DNA of 64,000 nt from [Phialemoniopsis] sp. UDSM-2020 (Eukaryota > Ascomycota > Sordariomycetes > Thyridiales > Thyridiaceae). The notes under the pieces were generated by a model. It saw only the letters and a list, made by a program, of their open reading frames with translations. It made no database searches and was not told where the DNA came from. The stretch lies in NCBI GenBank assembly GCA_018873225.1, contig JAEILZ010000002.1:620001-684000 (forward strand), given 5' to 3'. How positions within the stretch are numbered: the first letter of the stretch is position 1; each line of letters begins with the position of its first letter. Shown here one piece after another: positions 48,024 through 60,278 of this stretch. Made by a program: the position numbers and the translations under genes.

Positions 48024-49902
48024 ATGTGGCTCATCAACATCGCATCAATGAGGCTGGAGGAGTTTACCCCGCCCGATCTGCCCAAGTACGCCATCCTGTC
48101 CCACACCTGGGAGCAGGAGGAGGTGTCGTTCCAGGACTTTGCAGATATAAACCTAGCGAAAAAGAAAGCTGGGTTCTCAAAGATTAAAGAGTCGTGCGAC
48201 TTGGCTGTTGCCAAGAAGCTTCAGTATGTGTGGGTCGACACGTGCTGCATAGACAAGTCGTCCAGTGCGGAGCTCTCCGAGGCCATCAACTCCATGTTTG
48301 AATGGTACAAATTATCCACAGTCTGTTTCGCTTACCTATCGGATCTCAAACCTACTGCCCTCAAGAACTCACCGAATTTGTGGGTGAACGAGGAAAGGAG
48401 AACTGTGTGCCGCTGGTTCAGGCGCGGCTGGACGCTGCAAGAGCTCTTGGCCCCTTCGCGTCTGGAGTTTTATGACAGTGCGTGGAATTATAAAGGTCTC
48501 AAGACAGACTCGTTGGTGATGAAACAACTGTTTAAGATGACAGGAATCTACGAGTCGAGGGTGTTCTATAATAGCGACACGATACAAGAGATTGCAATCG
48601 GGGAAAGGATGTCTTGGGCCTCCAAGAGGGAAACAAAAAGACTGGAGGACATCGCGTACTGTCTGCTTGGTATTTTCCAAGGTAGATTGCTCCGACTTCT
48701 TTCATCAGAATCTGGACTGACTCAATGCCCAAGTCAACATGCCTATGCTGTACGGAGAGGGCATGCGCGCCTTTCAGCGTTTGCAGGAAGAGATCATCAA
48801 GACCAGCACTGACATGTCGATATTCTGCTGGAAGGCAAGGCACAGAGACAGGCGCTATCGTGGTCTGCTGGCGGAATCACCGGCCGAGTTTGCATCATAC
48901 TATGACACGGCTCGCGAATCTCAAAAGTCTATCAGTTGGAGCTCGGAAGGGTCGGAGAAAGAGTTTCTTGTCACTAACAAGGGAATTCGCATTGACGCTG
49001 AGCTGGTGAACACCCCACACGGGGTCGGGGGTCAAATGGTCACCGCGTTACGATGCAACTTGCGGCCCGACGATTACGTTGTCCTCATCCCAATCAGGCA
49101 TTTTCGAGACAACGTCTACGTGAGGCAGATGCCATACATGATTGTGGCTTCCGACTCGGCCGAAGTCGAAAATAAGGTTGTTTACATTGCCAAGAACATT
49201 GACCGGCGGATGAACCATGACCTCACCGAGCACCTAGACCCGACGTTATCCTTTGTTATCTCCCCTACGCCTAGCGCTTTCCAGTTGGCGCACGTGAGAA
49301 GCTGGCCAGCAGACCAGTGGAAAGCTAGCTTTCAGCAATTCCAGCTAACGAGCGCCAAGATCTGTACCTGCATCGTTGTGTATCAACTCAGGCACCAGGG
49401 CCAAGCAAGGGGTGAATTTGCTGCCATTTGCCAGAGAAACGCCTCAGCAGCTCAGTCACTACGTTATGCTTTGGTGGATATGAAGGAGGCCGGCTACATC
49501 CTGGAAATGCTGGAAGGGAAAATCGAAGAAAGGATTGCCGCCCTTGCGTTGATGGAGAAGTTCATCGTCGCTGGAAGACAGACAGTCGAGGTCGAATCCG
49601 AGGGTCGACTCATCAATTTATTTGTCTCGAGGTATGCGCCCGACAACCGGAAGCAACTTAATACTCTTTACATATCACTCGCCACTACCGACGACCTTGT
49701 TGTGTCCAAGAGGAATAAAGAAATGGGACCTTCTGCAGAAGCCGTCAAAAGATCCAAGAACTTGGAAGATTTGGCCCCAGAAGAGCTGGTTCCCGCTGTG
49801 AAGAAAGCTGAGGCGCCAACAGACCCTGGGCCGCGGCTGATCGAAATTGAGTCGGTCGAGCAAGTGAAGTCGGTTAATGACTTGGATCACCTGCATACTT
49901 AG
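48024..49902 (+). CDS. HET-domain protein (HET-D/HET-E-like N-terminal type)
   Basis: Two exons, 48024-48681 and 48734-49902; 608 residues. The HET domain occupies about residues 1-230. MWLINIASMRLEEF starts it, YAILSHTWE is at 22-30, YVWVDTCCIDKSSSAELSEAINSMFEWY follows, then RRGWTLQELLAPSRLEFYD. Splicing yields GIFQVNMPMLYGEG, a motif at the end of this HET subclass. This is the version found at the N-terminus of HET-D/E-like NLR proteins, but here no NACHT or WD40 repeats follow. The C-terminal 350 residues are a fungal-specific region with no motif I know, ending in a charged tail. Predicted to trigger cell death on non-self recognition. Confidence 0.9.
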
Positions 49903-50331
49903 GGTGTCCGGAATTTCCTGCGTATATATCACTTCAAGCCTTGTTAGGTAGTTAAAATTTGGCCACTTTGCATACGGCACACACCTTCGAATCTCTCGTC
50001 AGAAACCTCAATGGTGAAACACATGCGGCGAGATACCAGAAAACGGACGGCCGTCTATCATGTGCCTCTTTCTTTAATCTTATCGAATCCCCTAGGATCT
50101 GAAGTATAACGGAGCAATGCAAGGGACATTGGATCATCAAGCAATGAACCTCGCTTACCACGGTGGATGGACGTGAACACAACCTTAACTAATTTATTAT
50201 CTGATTAATAATATTGTAGCTCGCATCATTCAAATTCATCATAACCCTTCAATCTTGATAATCATCCCAATCCCCAACCACATCCACCTATTTGCATTCC
50301 TTATCCGTCTTACTTCAACTCTACATATTGC
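49903..50331. other. convergent intergenic region
   Basis: About 430 bp of A/T-rich sequence between the stops of the HET and WSC genes. It likely holds both 3' UTRs. No gene seen. Confidence 0.45.
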
Positions 50332-52983
50332 TTACAGGAGCAAGACAAAAGCACCAACAGCAACCATGGCAGAGCTTAGGTATCCAGCCAACTTGCTAGC
50401 CCCAGCAACAACAACCACAATACCAGTGCCGTTGGCAGGAACAGTGCCCGTCACGACAGTAGTGTTGGTCACGACAGTCTTCTCAAAGGACACACCGCCA
50501 GCACAGCTAGTGCATGTCTGCGCCTGGTAGACGGTGTTGTTCTCGCCGCCGGTGTACGGCACAGCGCGGTACACGACCAGCGAGCCACAGGAAGTGCCGT
50601 CACAGCCCGCAGGCGCCCAACGCCAGCCACCTGCGCAGCTACAAGCCTGGATGACGAAGACGGCCTCACCGGGTCGTGGACCGCCCTCGCACAGCTCGAA
50701 GATGTAGCCGCCAGCGTGGCAGAAGCCGGTGGCGCAGCCTGAGGCGGGGGCGTTGGGGTTCGGTCCAGCAGTGACGGTGGCCATGGCGGTGATGATAGCG
50801 GTAGCCGTGGTGGTGATCTGGTCAACCGGGATAGGGGTAGCCGGGACCGGAATCGGGGCCGTGGTCGAGAGGGGCGAGAATTCGTAGATAGCGAGCAGGG
50901 CGTTGGCAGGGACGGGTCCGGCACCAGCCTGGCGGCGCTTGACGCCGCCGCAGCTGGAGTCGCGGCGCTGCAGGGTAGTGGTGCTGTTGGCGCGGTAGCC
51001 GCCGCAGTTCTCGAGGGGGTTGCCCGGGCACGGCACGCTGCAGAGGTCCTTGGCGACCATCTGGACGGCGTCGTACTGGTCGGAGCAGTAGCAGTCGCGG
51101 ACGTGGATGCCGGCGTACCGGCGGCCGGCGCAGCCCGAGATGCACATCTCGAGGTCCATGTCGTCGCTCGAGAACATGAAGCTGAACGAGGGGTAGTTCT
51201 GGGTCGAGCCCGTGCAGGCCTTGAAGACGAACGAGTTCAGACGTGCGGGGAGAGGGTCGTTCGTCTGCACTGGGGCGCCTGAGGAGGTAGGGGAGCTGGA
51301 TGGGACTGAGGAGGACTGCGAGGCCGGCGAGGAAGTTGCTGGAGTCGAAGTCACAGGCCGAGAAGTTGTGGTGAGCGTGTTTGTCGTGGTAGTGGCGCTG
51401 GTAGTGGTACTCTCATCGGCAGCCTTGCAGGAGCCGTCCTCGTTCCTGCCGTAGACGCATTTGCAGTCCTTGCAAAGATCAGACGATCCCTCACACTCCT
51501 CGCCAACCTCCTGTTCACCATTGCCGCAGACAGGGATGGGGTTGCAAACGCCAGGAGTTGCCGACAGCCCGTAGATGCACAAACATTTCTCTGAGCAGAT
51601 ACCGTCAGACACGGCCGGATCGTAGGCACGTCCGTCGAGGCCACGACGTCCTGTGTTCTGTTGCGGTTTCGGTTCACACTCCTCGCCATTCTCTACCTCA
51701 AAGTTGCCACAAAAAGGCGCTCGTTTGCAGAATCCAGCGGTCTCAGTCTTTCCGTATACACATTTACATGTATCAGAACAGATGTCGCTTCCCTTGGGGC
51801 CGGCATCGCATTCCTCGGTGGCCTCCTCGAAGACTCCGTTGCCACAGCCAGGAGCCTTGCACTTGCCAGTGGTCGAGTCGAGGGTGAACTTGCACTTGCA
51901 TTCTGTGGTGCAGGTAGCGCTGCCCGTAATGCCATCGTCACACTCCTCATCGGGCTCACCGTTGGTCTGATCCTTCTCGATGAAGTTGTTACCGCAGCCG
52001 GCGAAGGGGAGACAGGTGTTGGTGTTAGTGTTTAATCCAAATTTGCACTGGCACTCGCTCGTACAGATGGGATCGGTGCTGGATTGCGGTTCGCACTGCT
52101 CGTTGAAGGCCGAGTCGACTCTCCCATTCCCGCAGGTGGACTGAGCCGATGGTTGCCGGCCCATGATGTACGGCTTACCCGGTACGAGAGTGGCCTGGTC
52201 AACGACGTCTTGGTCTTGGATGAAGTTGACATAGTTTCCTGGCCATATGTAAAAGACTGAAAGGGCGGCGCAGCCCCACGCTTGGAGGTCGGCCTCAGTC
52301 GTACCTGGGAACACCAGGGCTCCCTTGTCGCCGTATTTGACGTTGGAGCTGCAATCAGGGGGGCTCGTCGAAGCGCTACGCATTTGGAAGTCCCCAAAGT
52401 TCGTCAGAGCCTGGACATAGGTGCCGGGACCAGATTCCGGCTGGTAGTAGCAGCTAAGCGAGATGTAAAGCGACTGCGAGTTGGCTTGGAACAGAATGTT
52501 CATCCCGCTCTCGAACAGTTGGTAGACGTCAGTATCAGTCCTGCTGTGGGCTTTGCGGTACTGGACCTCCTTGGTGAGACTGGTGCCGGTGAAGATGTGA
52601 ACGCCCGACGCCACAGTGGCTAGCTTGAGCGTTGTCGCGCCGTCAAGGAAGCTGATGTCATTTGGATCACAAGTGCCTAGATCTGCGATGACGATGGCGT
52701 TGTACGCTCCAAAGTCTGGGATCTCCATGGCTTGAAACTGGGCCTTGGTCACACCGGTCACTGGTACAATTCTGTTAGCCCTCAAGCTCGTTCACTGACC
52801 ACCAGCAACATGACCCCTTTGCTTACCGGTATATTTGTCCGGCAAGCTTCGAAGGTAGGTGTTCTCGGCACTCGAGTCGAACTCGGTGATGACGAGCACC
52901 TTCTTAGGTGTCGTGTCCGCGGGATCTGCATGGGCAAAGCCCAGCAACCCGGCCGCGGCTAGGGCGAGACGAGAGAAACGCAT
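50332..52983 (-). CDS. large GPI-type cell-surface protein with EGF-like Cys repeats and a WSC domain
   Basis: Two exons, 52983-52827 and 52760-50332; 861 residues. A signal peptide covers about 1-19. An N-terminal domain of about 190 residues (KKVLVITEFDSSAENTYLRSL, then AIVIADLGTCDPNDISFL) has no family I know. Five cysteine repeats follow, of the form CGNG-x-x-E-x-GEEC-D/E, each trailed by C-x-C-x-Y/F-G; they resemble DUF4215/Myxococcus-type Cys repeats. A long S/T-rich stalk leads to a WSC domain (ISGCAGRRYAGIHVRDCYCSD, then CPGNPLENCGGY). The end is a hydrophobic GPI-type signal (LAGYLSSAMVAVGAFVLLL). The layout fits a glycosylated wall sensor or adhesin. Convergent with the HET gene. 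Confidence 0.85.
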
Positions 52984-54463
52984 GATTTAGGGTGATTACG
53001 ATAGGGAACGAACGGTCACAAGTGACCAAGAAGGAAGAAAAGAGCGACGTAGTCGAATCCTCACGGGATGACAATATTTGCAGAACCAGAAGGGAGCCAA
53101 GAGAAGGGGCTGGCTGGGTTGGGGGATGACCTCTCTCATGTATGAACACCATCACGAACTTGGACGACCCTAATCAGCCGGCGCCCTACTGGCGTCTCGG
53201 CCGAGCGCATTTGCTAAGACGAAACGACATGTTTTGCACAGCGAGCTAGACCGGCCGGCAAACTCGGACCCTTGATAGTAAAGATTGTCTGCAAAAAGCA
53301 GTCAATTTGCAGGTTGGGCTGGCACGAAGCATGGCACAGGAATGGGAACTATGCGTCTTGGCAGCTACTCAAAATGCTAAGCTTAACTCGGTCCAGCCAA
53401 GTGGGAGTGCCACCATTCCAGTGACAGCCCTTCAGCCCAATCATCAGTCGAAATCCACACAACTCACATGGCTGGCACTCGGGCGAGGCGCGGCGAAGCA
53501 ATAAGTATTGCCAGAATATTTTGCCGAATTTTTCACTCCGGCATGCCAAAGTTGGACGAGAGGGCAGCTCTAGGCCTTTTGAACGAGAGCCACCGGACCT
53601 TTGCGACTGGCTGGCCCTACGAGGACTAGCAGGTCTTTTTGCTGTCTGGCTAATTAGCATTCCATACATTTCCTAAACCAGCTCTTCGAGCGACAAAAAG
53701 TGAGTTGCCAGCCGCCGATCGTGCCGAGCAAGCCAAGGGTGCCCGCCACGCGACGCCAGCCACGCCGCCGGCGAGCGTCCCGTGACATCGGGTCTGCCAC
53801 AGTTTTTGACGCTCTCTGGCAGGCTTGCGCTAACGCGCGCTGCTTGGTGCGGTGTACGGCCGGCCTGTCAGTGATTGGCGTGCCTGCCCGGCCCCCGAAC
53901 CCCCTGCCACCAGCTTGACTGACCTGGGTCAGTGCGATACCTTCTCTCTCGGTGCGCAAATATCCTCATCTTTTCCTATCCAGTAGGGTTGCTGTATCAG
54001 TCTTTTGTACTGTGCATTCGAGTCAGCGTAGGGTCGTGGTAGATGTTTTGACGTATTGTAAGCAGCAAAGCTGTGACGCGACGAGACGCGTCGCGCGTTG
54101 CGGGGTCCAGTTGATGCTCCCAACGTATGAAATGGCAGCAGCATAAGCACATACATATCGAAAATCGCTACAACTCGCAAAGCTAGACCCTATGCATTCG
54201 AATTTGCAGGCTAGAACAAGCAATGAACTCGCGAGATGTCTTTTTGTGTTGACATTTTGTTGTCAGCCCTAAAGGGTGTAACGGAGGTTCCAGGCGGGCG
54301 CTCAGCCAATTAGTCAGCCGCCCCAAAATAGTGTTTCGAGGTTACATCATCGAGTTGCGATTTCTGGGAGTGACTTGCACATCCCGTAGCAGTCTCTTCA
54401 GCAGCTTGATAACGCTCATGACGGGACATCAACGTTGAACTGGTCCTGTATTGACTGTCCGCC
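52984..54463. other. divergent intergenic region of about 1.5 kb
   Basis: Promoter region between the WSC gene (minus) and the SDR gene (plus). Short frames, including a GC-rich one at 53700-53918, show no domain. No tRNA or repeat found. Confidence 0.4.
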
Positions 54464-55454
54464 ATGACTTACGCAAGAATAGGAGTTGTGACCGGCGCCA
54501 ACAAAGGTGTCGGCAAGGCAATTGGTAAGCGTGTCTTCGACAGTGGCGTTATGCTGAACCTTGGTTGACTGGTCTCTGTTGCGACTAGTTCGACAACTGG
54601 CCTTGCAGTATCCCAAGTCGCACCTCAACTCTGGCCCATTGCTGATATACCTGACCGCCCGCGACCAGACGAGGGGCGAGGAGGCCTTGAAGAGTATGCA
54701 GGATGACCCTCAGCTTGCTAAAGTTGGGGCGCTTGCTTCTGCCGGCGGTCTTTCAGACATCAAGTTTCACTCGCTCGACATTGCCAGTTCTCAAAGCATC
54801 AAAGACTTTGGGGAGTTCATAAAGAAAGAGCATCCAGATGGCATTGACTTTTTGATCAACAATGCCGGCATCGCGATGGAAGGCTTTAGTATGTCTACTT
54901 CCATCGACCCTGTACAATAACAAGTCTAATGCTTCCCTATAGATGAAGATGTGGTCAAGACAACTCTACGATGCAACTACTACGGCACACTGGAGATGGT
55001 CAACGCCTTCGTGCCGCTCATGAAGCCGGTCCCGACCAGCCGCATCGTTAACGTGGCGTCCATCTCCGGCGCCCTGACCAAGTACCCACCTCAGCTCGCC
55101 GAGCGGTTCCGGTCCGTACGCACCGTCGCGGACTCGACGTCGCTGATGGAAGACTTCACTGACGCGGTCCGCCGCGGTATGGAGAGAGATGAGGGATGGC
55201 AGAGCGCGGCTTATGCTACGTCCAAGGCCGGCGTCATCGCCATGACCCAGGCGATCGCCACCGCCGAAAAGCAAAACGACAAGGGGGTGATCATCAACTC
55301 GTGCTGTCCCGGCTGGGTTGTCACGGACATGACCAAAGGCCGAGGCGCCAAGACCCCGGATCAGGGCGCGCAGACGCCCGTCATGCTGGCGTTTGGTGAC
55401 GATGGAGGCAAGACGGGGCTGTTCTGGAGGGATGAGAAGGTGCTAGATTGGTAG
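54464..55454 (+). CDS. short-chain dehydrogenase/reductase, carbonyl reductase-like
   Basis: Three exons, 54464-54524, 54589-54888 and 54943-55454; 290 residues. TGANKGVGKAIVRQLA at the N-terminus is the TGxxxGxG cofactor site, completed by the first join. FLINNAGIA is the NNAG motif. VNVASISG and AAYATSKAG supply Ser and the YxxxK pair, so catalytic residues are intact. The order matches CBR1-type carbonyl reductases, which reduce quinones and aldehydes with NADPH. The insertion between the NVAS and YxxxK motifs, about 50 residues, is typical of CBR1. No local operon-like partner. Confidence 0.9.
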
Positions 55455-56013
55455 ATGAAGTCCGGCATCGCTTTGTCATGTACTCAACCTCGATCGTGAC
55501 AGTATTGCGTTTTGCTTGATCTTGGCAGTGGCTGGTCTGAATGGTCTGGGCGTGTGCTCTGATTGGGCCTGCTGGGTGGGCGGATATTGACATCCGCGCG
55601 ACGAAGAACCACGCAGGCCGCCGGCGCCGGAAGTTTACAGTCAACACAGAGCAGCAGCCGGCCCCTTGACCCAAAAGCCGATTGGACTCCATGTCTGATT
55701 CGCCCCTATTACCAAGTGCATAATGAATCTGCCAGGTGTCAAAGCGCCAGTAGTCCCTCGCTATGGGCTCGAAGTGGGCACACCTCCCCGTAGTTTCATG
55801 ATGTCAGGGACATTGCAATGAATCCACACTCCACACTAGCAATGCTCCATGTGGATATCGCCTTGACGTATGCTCTTAAAGAGCTCAGCTCCCTTCATGA
55901 CCTGATCGTAGCTGAAATCCATCCGGGTCAGAACTTTATTGCTCCTCGATACTGTACAGCCAACCAAACACACACTCACCACGTAACCCAAACACCATCA
56001 CGAAACAGCCATC
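55455..56013. other. intergenic, about 560 bp
   Basis: Between the SDR and MAPEG genes, both on the plus strand. No supported gene; presumably the 3' UTR of one and the promoter of the other. Confidence 0.4.
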
Positions 56014-56549
56014 ATGTCCGCTTCTCCCGTCGGCTTCACCACCATGCCCAAGCTCCTCCGTAAGTACCGACACCCTTCAGCTCCGCGGGCCCCGCTCGGC
56101 AGTACAACCGGCTAACCCCCCTCCTTCGCCCAGCCGTGACGGGCTCCTTCGCCCTCCCCTTCACCGCCTACTTCGCCCTGCTCTCCCTGCGCGTCATCCG
56201 CCAGCGCCTCAGCAAAAAGTGCTACCTCGGCGAGTCCTCCGACAAGGCCTCCGAGCCGGCCTCCGACGCCCTCTACGTCGCGAGCCGCGCGCACGCCAAC
56301 TTTGCCGAGGGCGTGCCCCTCGCGCTCGTCCTCGCCGCGTTCGCCGAGCTCAACGGCGCGAACCGAAAGGCCCTGACGGCGGCGCTGAGCGCCCTGCTCG
56401 TCTTCCGCGTGATCCACGCCGAGGCGGGCCTGTTCCTCAAGAACGCCATGGGTAACGGGCGCCCGCTGGGGTACTTTGGGGGGCTTGGTGTGACCACGGG
56501 GTTGGCTGGATATGCTGCTTATCTTGTTAAGGGATACTGGGGATTCTAA
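56014..56549 (+). CDS. MAPEG-family membrane protein
   Basis: Two exons, 56014-56059 and 56134-56549; 153 residues. Four hydrophobic helices: ALPFTAYFALLSLRVI, ANFAEGVPLALVLAAFAEL, ALTAALSALLVFRVIHAEAGLF and the C-terminal GYFGGLGVTTGLAGYAAYL. The ASRAHANFAEGVPLAL block is the MAPEG signature (R-x-x-x-N-x-x-E-x-x-P), which contributes to glutathione binding in microsomal glutathione S-transferases. Bacterial/fungal-type members are about this length. Likely in ER or plasma membrane with glutathione transferase or peroxidase activity. The convergent neighbour is an epoxide hydrolase, another detoxifying class. Confidence 0.88.
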
Positions 56550-56795
56550 GCGCATAGAATGATAAAAGAAGTGCATATTGGTAGAGTGGTAGAAAGATAA
56601 ATGAAATGCTATCAAATTAGCTACCCAAATCTAAATAGATCACCCAAGTCCTCTACAAAAGTATCAGGAGATCGAGAGACAACGAGAGAAGACTCAGAGT
56701 ATTTATGCAACTTCCCCGCCCAACATAGTCAAGAAGCGCAGATCTAGTCTTCGTTTCTGTCTCGGTGCGGGAGTCTCCGTTTCCGAATCGTTCTT

Positions 56796-58173
56796 TTATC
56801 CTTGCAAAGACGCGAAGAAGTTTCGGACATCCTGCATGTAGAGACCCGGCTGGTGCTCAGCAGGGAAATGACCACCGAAATCACGGCGGACAAGGAATGT
56901 GAGGTTGCTGAGACGCTCAATCCAGCTTCGAGGCTATACAAGAGTCAGACTTATTAAATGCTTTTGGCATGCCACAGCATGGAAGATCTTACCGCAAGAG
57001 GGAACATTTTGATCGAATCGAAAATGCCATTTATGCTCCCCCACTCACTCACTCCCGTGGGAACATTTGTCTTTGGAAAGGCCATGGCTCCGGGCTTTTC
57101 ATTAGGACTCTTGTCAGTTCTGCGCCATTATTGAAAAGTAGGGCTCGGACTGCGCTCCATACCTTCAAGTACTCGGTGTAAATCCTCATGTGGCCATACA
57201 CACCCGGGATCCAAAGCAGCATCGTCCGCGTGATGATCTCCTTGAACGTGTACGCGTACCCGTCGCTGCAGAACTGCATGTGGTGCCAGAGCCACCCGGC
57301 CAGCCCGACGGGGCTGTCGGTCAGCGCCTGCGCCGCCTTGAGCGGGTTCTGGCCCTGGATGGCCATGTAGGCGGCGAAGCCGTTCTCAAACGCCAGCGCC
57401 GCCGAGATGTACGTCGTCTCCTCCGCGTCCGTCTGGTTGTTGGCGAAGCGCTCGAGGTCGGTGGCGTTGGGCTGCGCAAAGTAGAAGTCGGTGAAGTGGC
57501 CGATCAGGTTGTCGGCCTCGTCTTCGACCATCCACATGCCGGCGTACCAGCCGGCGTCGGTGGTGGCGATGCCGTACTTGGCGTAGCCCAGTGCGCGCAT
57601 GAGGTTGCCAAAGATGCGGCTGTGTTCACGTGGACCCATGCCTTGGAAGCGCGATGCGGGGCTGAAGCCGAAGCCGGGGAAGTCGGGTGCCACTACGTGG
57701 AAGGCCGGAGCGCTTTCGTTTGCTGGTGATGCGAGGGACTTCGTGACCTCGGCCCATTCGTAGGATGTGGATGGCCACCCGTGGAGCATGAGCAATGGGA
57801 CAGCGTCCGGTCGGGCGGAGCGTTCGTGGACGAAATGCAACGGCACGGAGTGGTTGTAATTCAAGCCTCCGTCTACCGTGACATAGTAGTGGTTATTGTC
57901 GGCGTTGAGCTCGTTCTGGAATTGGAACCAGTCGAACTCTTCGGCCCAGTACTTTGCCAAGTCTGTCATATTCTGGGCAGGAGGTCCTTCAATCCATGTT
58001 TGAATGGTAGCATCCTCCAAGTCGATTGACGGCCGATAGAGGCCTGCCTTGGTCTTGGATTGTTCAATCAGCTTGGGGTCAACCGAGATGTTGAAGGGCA
58101 CTGGCTTGGTGCAACCCGCATAGCCGAGGAGCGCGAAGTTGCCTACTGCTAGGAGCAAGGATTGAGGCAGCAT
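56796..58173 (-). CDS. epoxide hydrolase-like alpha/beta hydrolase, secreted or anchored
   Basis: Three exons, 58173-57163, 57070-56993 and 56933-56796; 408 residues. The joins give YLK-TNVPTGV and FPLA-PRSWIERL, as expected for this family; without the first intron the frame would end wrongly. A signal-like N-terminus (LLLAVGNFALLGYAGC) precedes the EHN domain (PFNISVDPKLIEQSK, then WFQFQNELN). LLMLHGWPSTSYEW is the oxyanion region. The nucleophile Asp sits in ATTDAGWYAG, where relatives usually have GGDWG; a lid tyrosine region follows (ETTYISAALAFENGFAAYM). FGGHFPAEHQP holds the catalytic His. The start at 58173 is preferred because a TATA-like box overlaps the next upstream in-frame ATG. 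Confidence 0.85.
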
Positions 58174-58969
58174 AATGGTAGTGCAAAGAGGCAAGAAGAT
58201 CGACAGTTGTGCTCGGTATATCGACCCAACCCAAGGGACGATTGGGCGCATTTATATGAGCGGACTGCTCACATCAGCTTGATTGATAATCACCGTTTGC
58301 GCTCTAGATGGAGGATCGTTGGGTAGCCCGAGTGGACCGCTTGAGTACTTGGTAGTCAACTCTTGGACGATGCTGAAGAGTACCAATCAGGGACCTCCTG
58401 ACCAGATAGAGATCATCAGACACAATGTCGGTGCTATGAGGTCTAGAGTGGTAAACAGTCTGTGACGGTGTGTGCGGATGTAAGCGGGTCCTCGGCCAAA
58501 TTGCCGGACTGGGGAACCCTCCATCCAGCCTCTCGACATGTCAAGCTAGTCGATCAGCTGCCAGGGTTTAGTCCGTTTCTAAATGGACAAAAGCCACAGT
58601 TTACATCAAAATGAAGTTAGCTTTAACGCAAGATGTGGTTAGACCAGGGTAGCAGTTCTTATTGTTACGCCCGGCGATGTCAAAGATGGGTTGGGGTAAG
58701 CTCGCCGAAAGTTGCCAGTGATGGGGCCGCACGGGAACTTCGGTGAGCCCAGATCAACGCTAGCATTGGGTCAAGCGATGCCCCACTGCGGTGCTGCCTT
58801 TGCCATGGGGATTCTCACTCTGCTTACCGATATATGCAAGATGACTAAGGAGATCTGGGTAATGGCAAGTCTTGTGCATGTTACAACGTCAGGGGTGTCT
58901 AGGTCCACACTTGACATCGTCAGAGACAACTCTTCATCCAGGAAAGCACTGTCGTCGTCCATACTTTAA
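58174..58969. other. intergenic, about 800 bp
   Basis: Promoter of the epoxide hydrolase gene plus the 3' side of the kinase-like gene. A TATA-like ATATAAA (minus strand, 58251-58257) lies 78 bp before the epoxide hydrolase ATG. No other gene seen. Confidence 0.45.
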
Positions 58970-60278
58970 CTACGTACTAATTATCTGGCCTGTCGAGAGA
59001 ACATGCGTCCCTTCGTCTATGACTTTCTGGGGCGGCCGTTGCCAATTCAAAACTTTACCATCCCGAGCAATTACCTTTTGCCGTCTCTCATACATCTGAT
59101 CCACAGTCAGAAAGACTGGTTCTCCTTGTGGATTCTTGAACTGAACAGTCTTCTGGGGCAACTTGGGTCTGAGAGGCCAGTCAATGGCCTCTAGGCAATC
59201 CCCTGGCCATACACGGACCTGGTGTTCTTTCCTTCGATTCTGCCATTCTTGCAATACTATCCGATATGTCGCCACTGGGTGGTCAAGCTGGACGTCGGGG
59301 TGCTTCGTCCACTCTTTACTGACGTCTTCCAGCCGTTGCTCTTCGTGGGGCTGATCCCGAAGACTTGAGTCTCGAGTGATGATCTCATACATGGTGAAAA
59401 TAACACCCTTAACATCGCTGCGGTTCTCGTCGTAGCTCTCGCCCTCGTCAGGCGAAGGTCGATTGATGCGGGCCGCAAAGTTGAAATCGAAGAGCATAAT
59501 GCAATCTGCTGAGCTATCAACAAGGAGATTCCTCGGAGCGATGTCCTGGTGAGCGATCCCGTATCGGAGGTTCAAGTCATCGACAGCGTTGATGAGCTGG
59601 TTTAGCCACTCCAGCTTGAAGACACGCGACTTGTTCTCCTCCAGACTGCCGCCGGATACAAATCTGTTGGTGAACCCGACTACACGACTCTCGAACTCGT
59701 CAACAACGATTCTGTCGAAACCCACAATGTTTGGGTGGCGCGGCAAACGCATCCATACGTTCATTTCTTTCCACGAGGCCAGCGCATACTGCCAAAGCCA
59801 GTAGTATTTGAACACAACCTAGGATAACATTAGCACCGTTGCTTGGCATATTCTAGAACAAAACACATACTCTTTTCGCAGATTCACCTGAGTGTGGCGG
59901 ATATGCGACAAGATCTGCATCGGGTCCCAGTCGTTCAAGTTCCTCAAGCTCGTCACGGCGGACGGTTCGAATGCCTTCAGGGACCTGAACATCCTGGAGA
60001 AGTGGATAGTGCACGCAATACGTCTGGTCATCTTCCGCGTCGGTATGAATCGAGATGATCGCACCGGTATGCGATACGTAGATCCTGTATACGTCAGATG
60101 AGAGCTGGTCGCTATGACGGCGGAGATGTTCACTCGCGACATTGTCATCGTCCTGTTCTCCGTCCATGGTGACCGACACCACTCTTCTCTGGTCCCAATC
60201 GATTACATGCCAAGTAGTCGGTCCGCCGACGGGGATATCGCCGCTCAAACAGAAGTACTGGGAATCCTTGTCAATCAT
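58970..60278 (-). CDS. protein kinase-like protein with atypical motifs
   Basis: Two exons, 60278-59871 and 59818-58970; 418 residues. The first 130 residues form a fungal-specific N-terminal part (GPTTWHVIDWDQRRVV). The kinase domain starts at the join: VVFKYYW gives the beta-3 lysine (Lys140), SWKEMNVW the helix-C glutamate (Glu154), HPNIVGFD a following strand. HQDIAPRNLLVD (226-237) is the catalytic loop with Asp228 and Asn233, and LFDFNFA holds Asp247 in a DFN instead of DFG. No glycine-rich loop is evident before Lys140. Substrates unknown; activity is plausible since the key K, D, N and D are kept. The C-terminal tail (QMYERRQKVIARDGKVLNWQ) is outside the domain. Confidence 0.8.

Noticed and set aside
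58174..58251. Upstream ATG adding 26 residues to the epoxide hydrolase
   Set aside because: A TATA-like box overlaps it, and the next ATG begins a better signal sequence.
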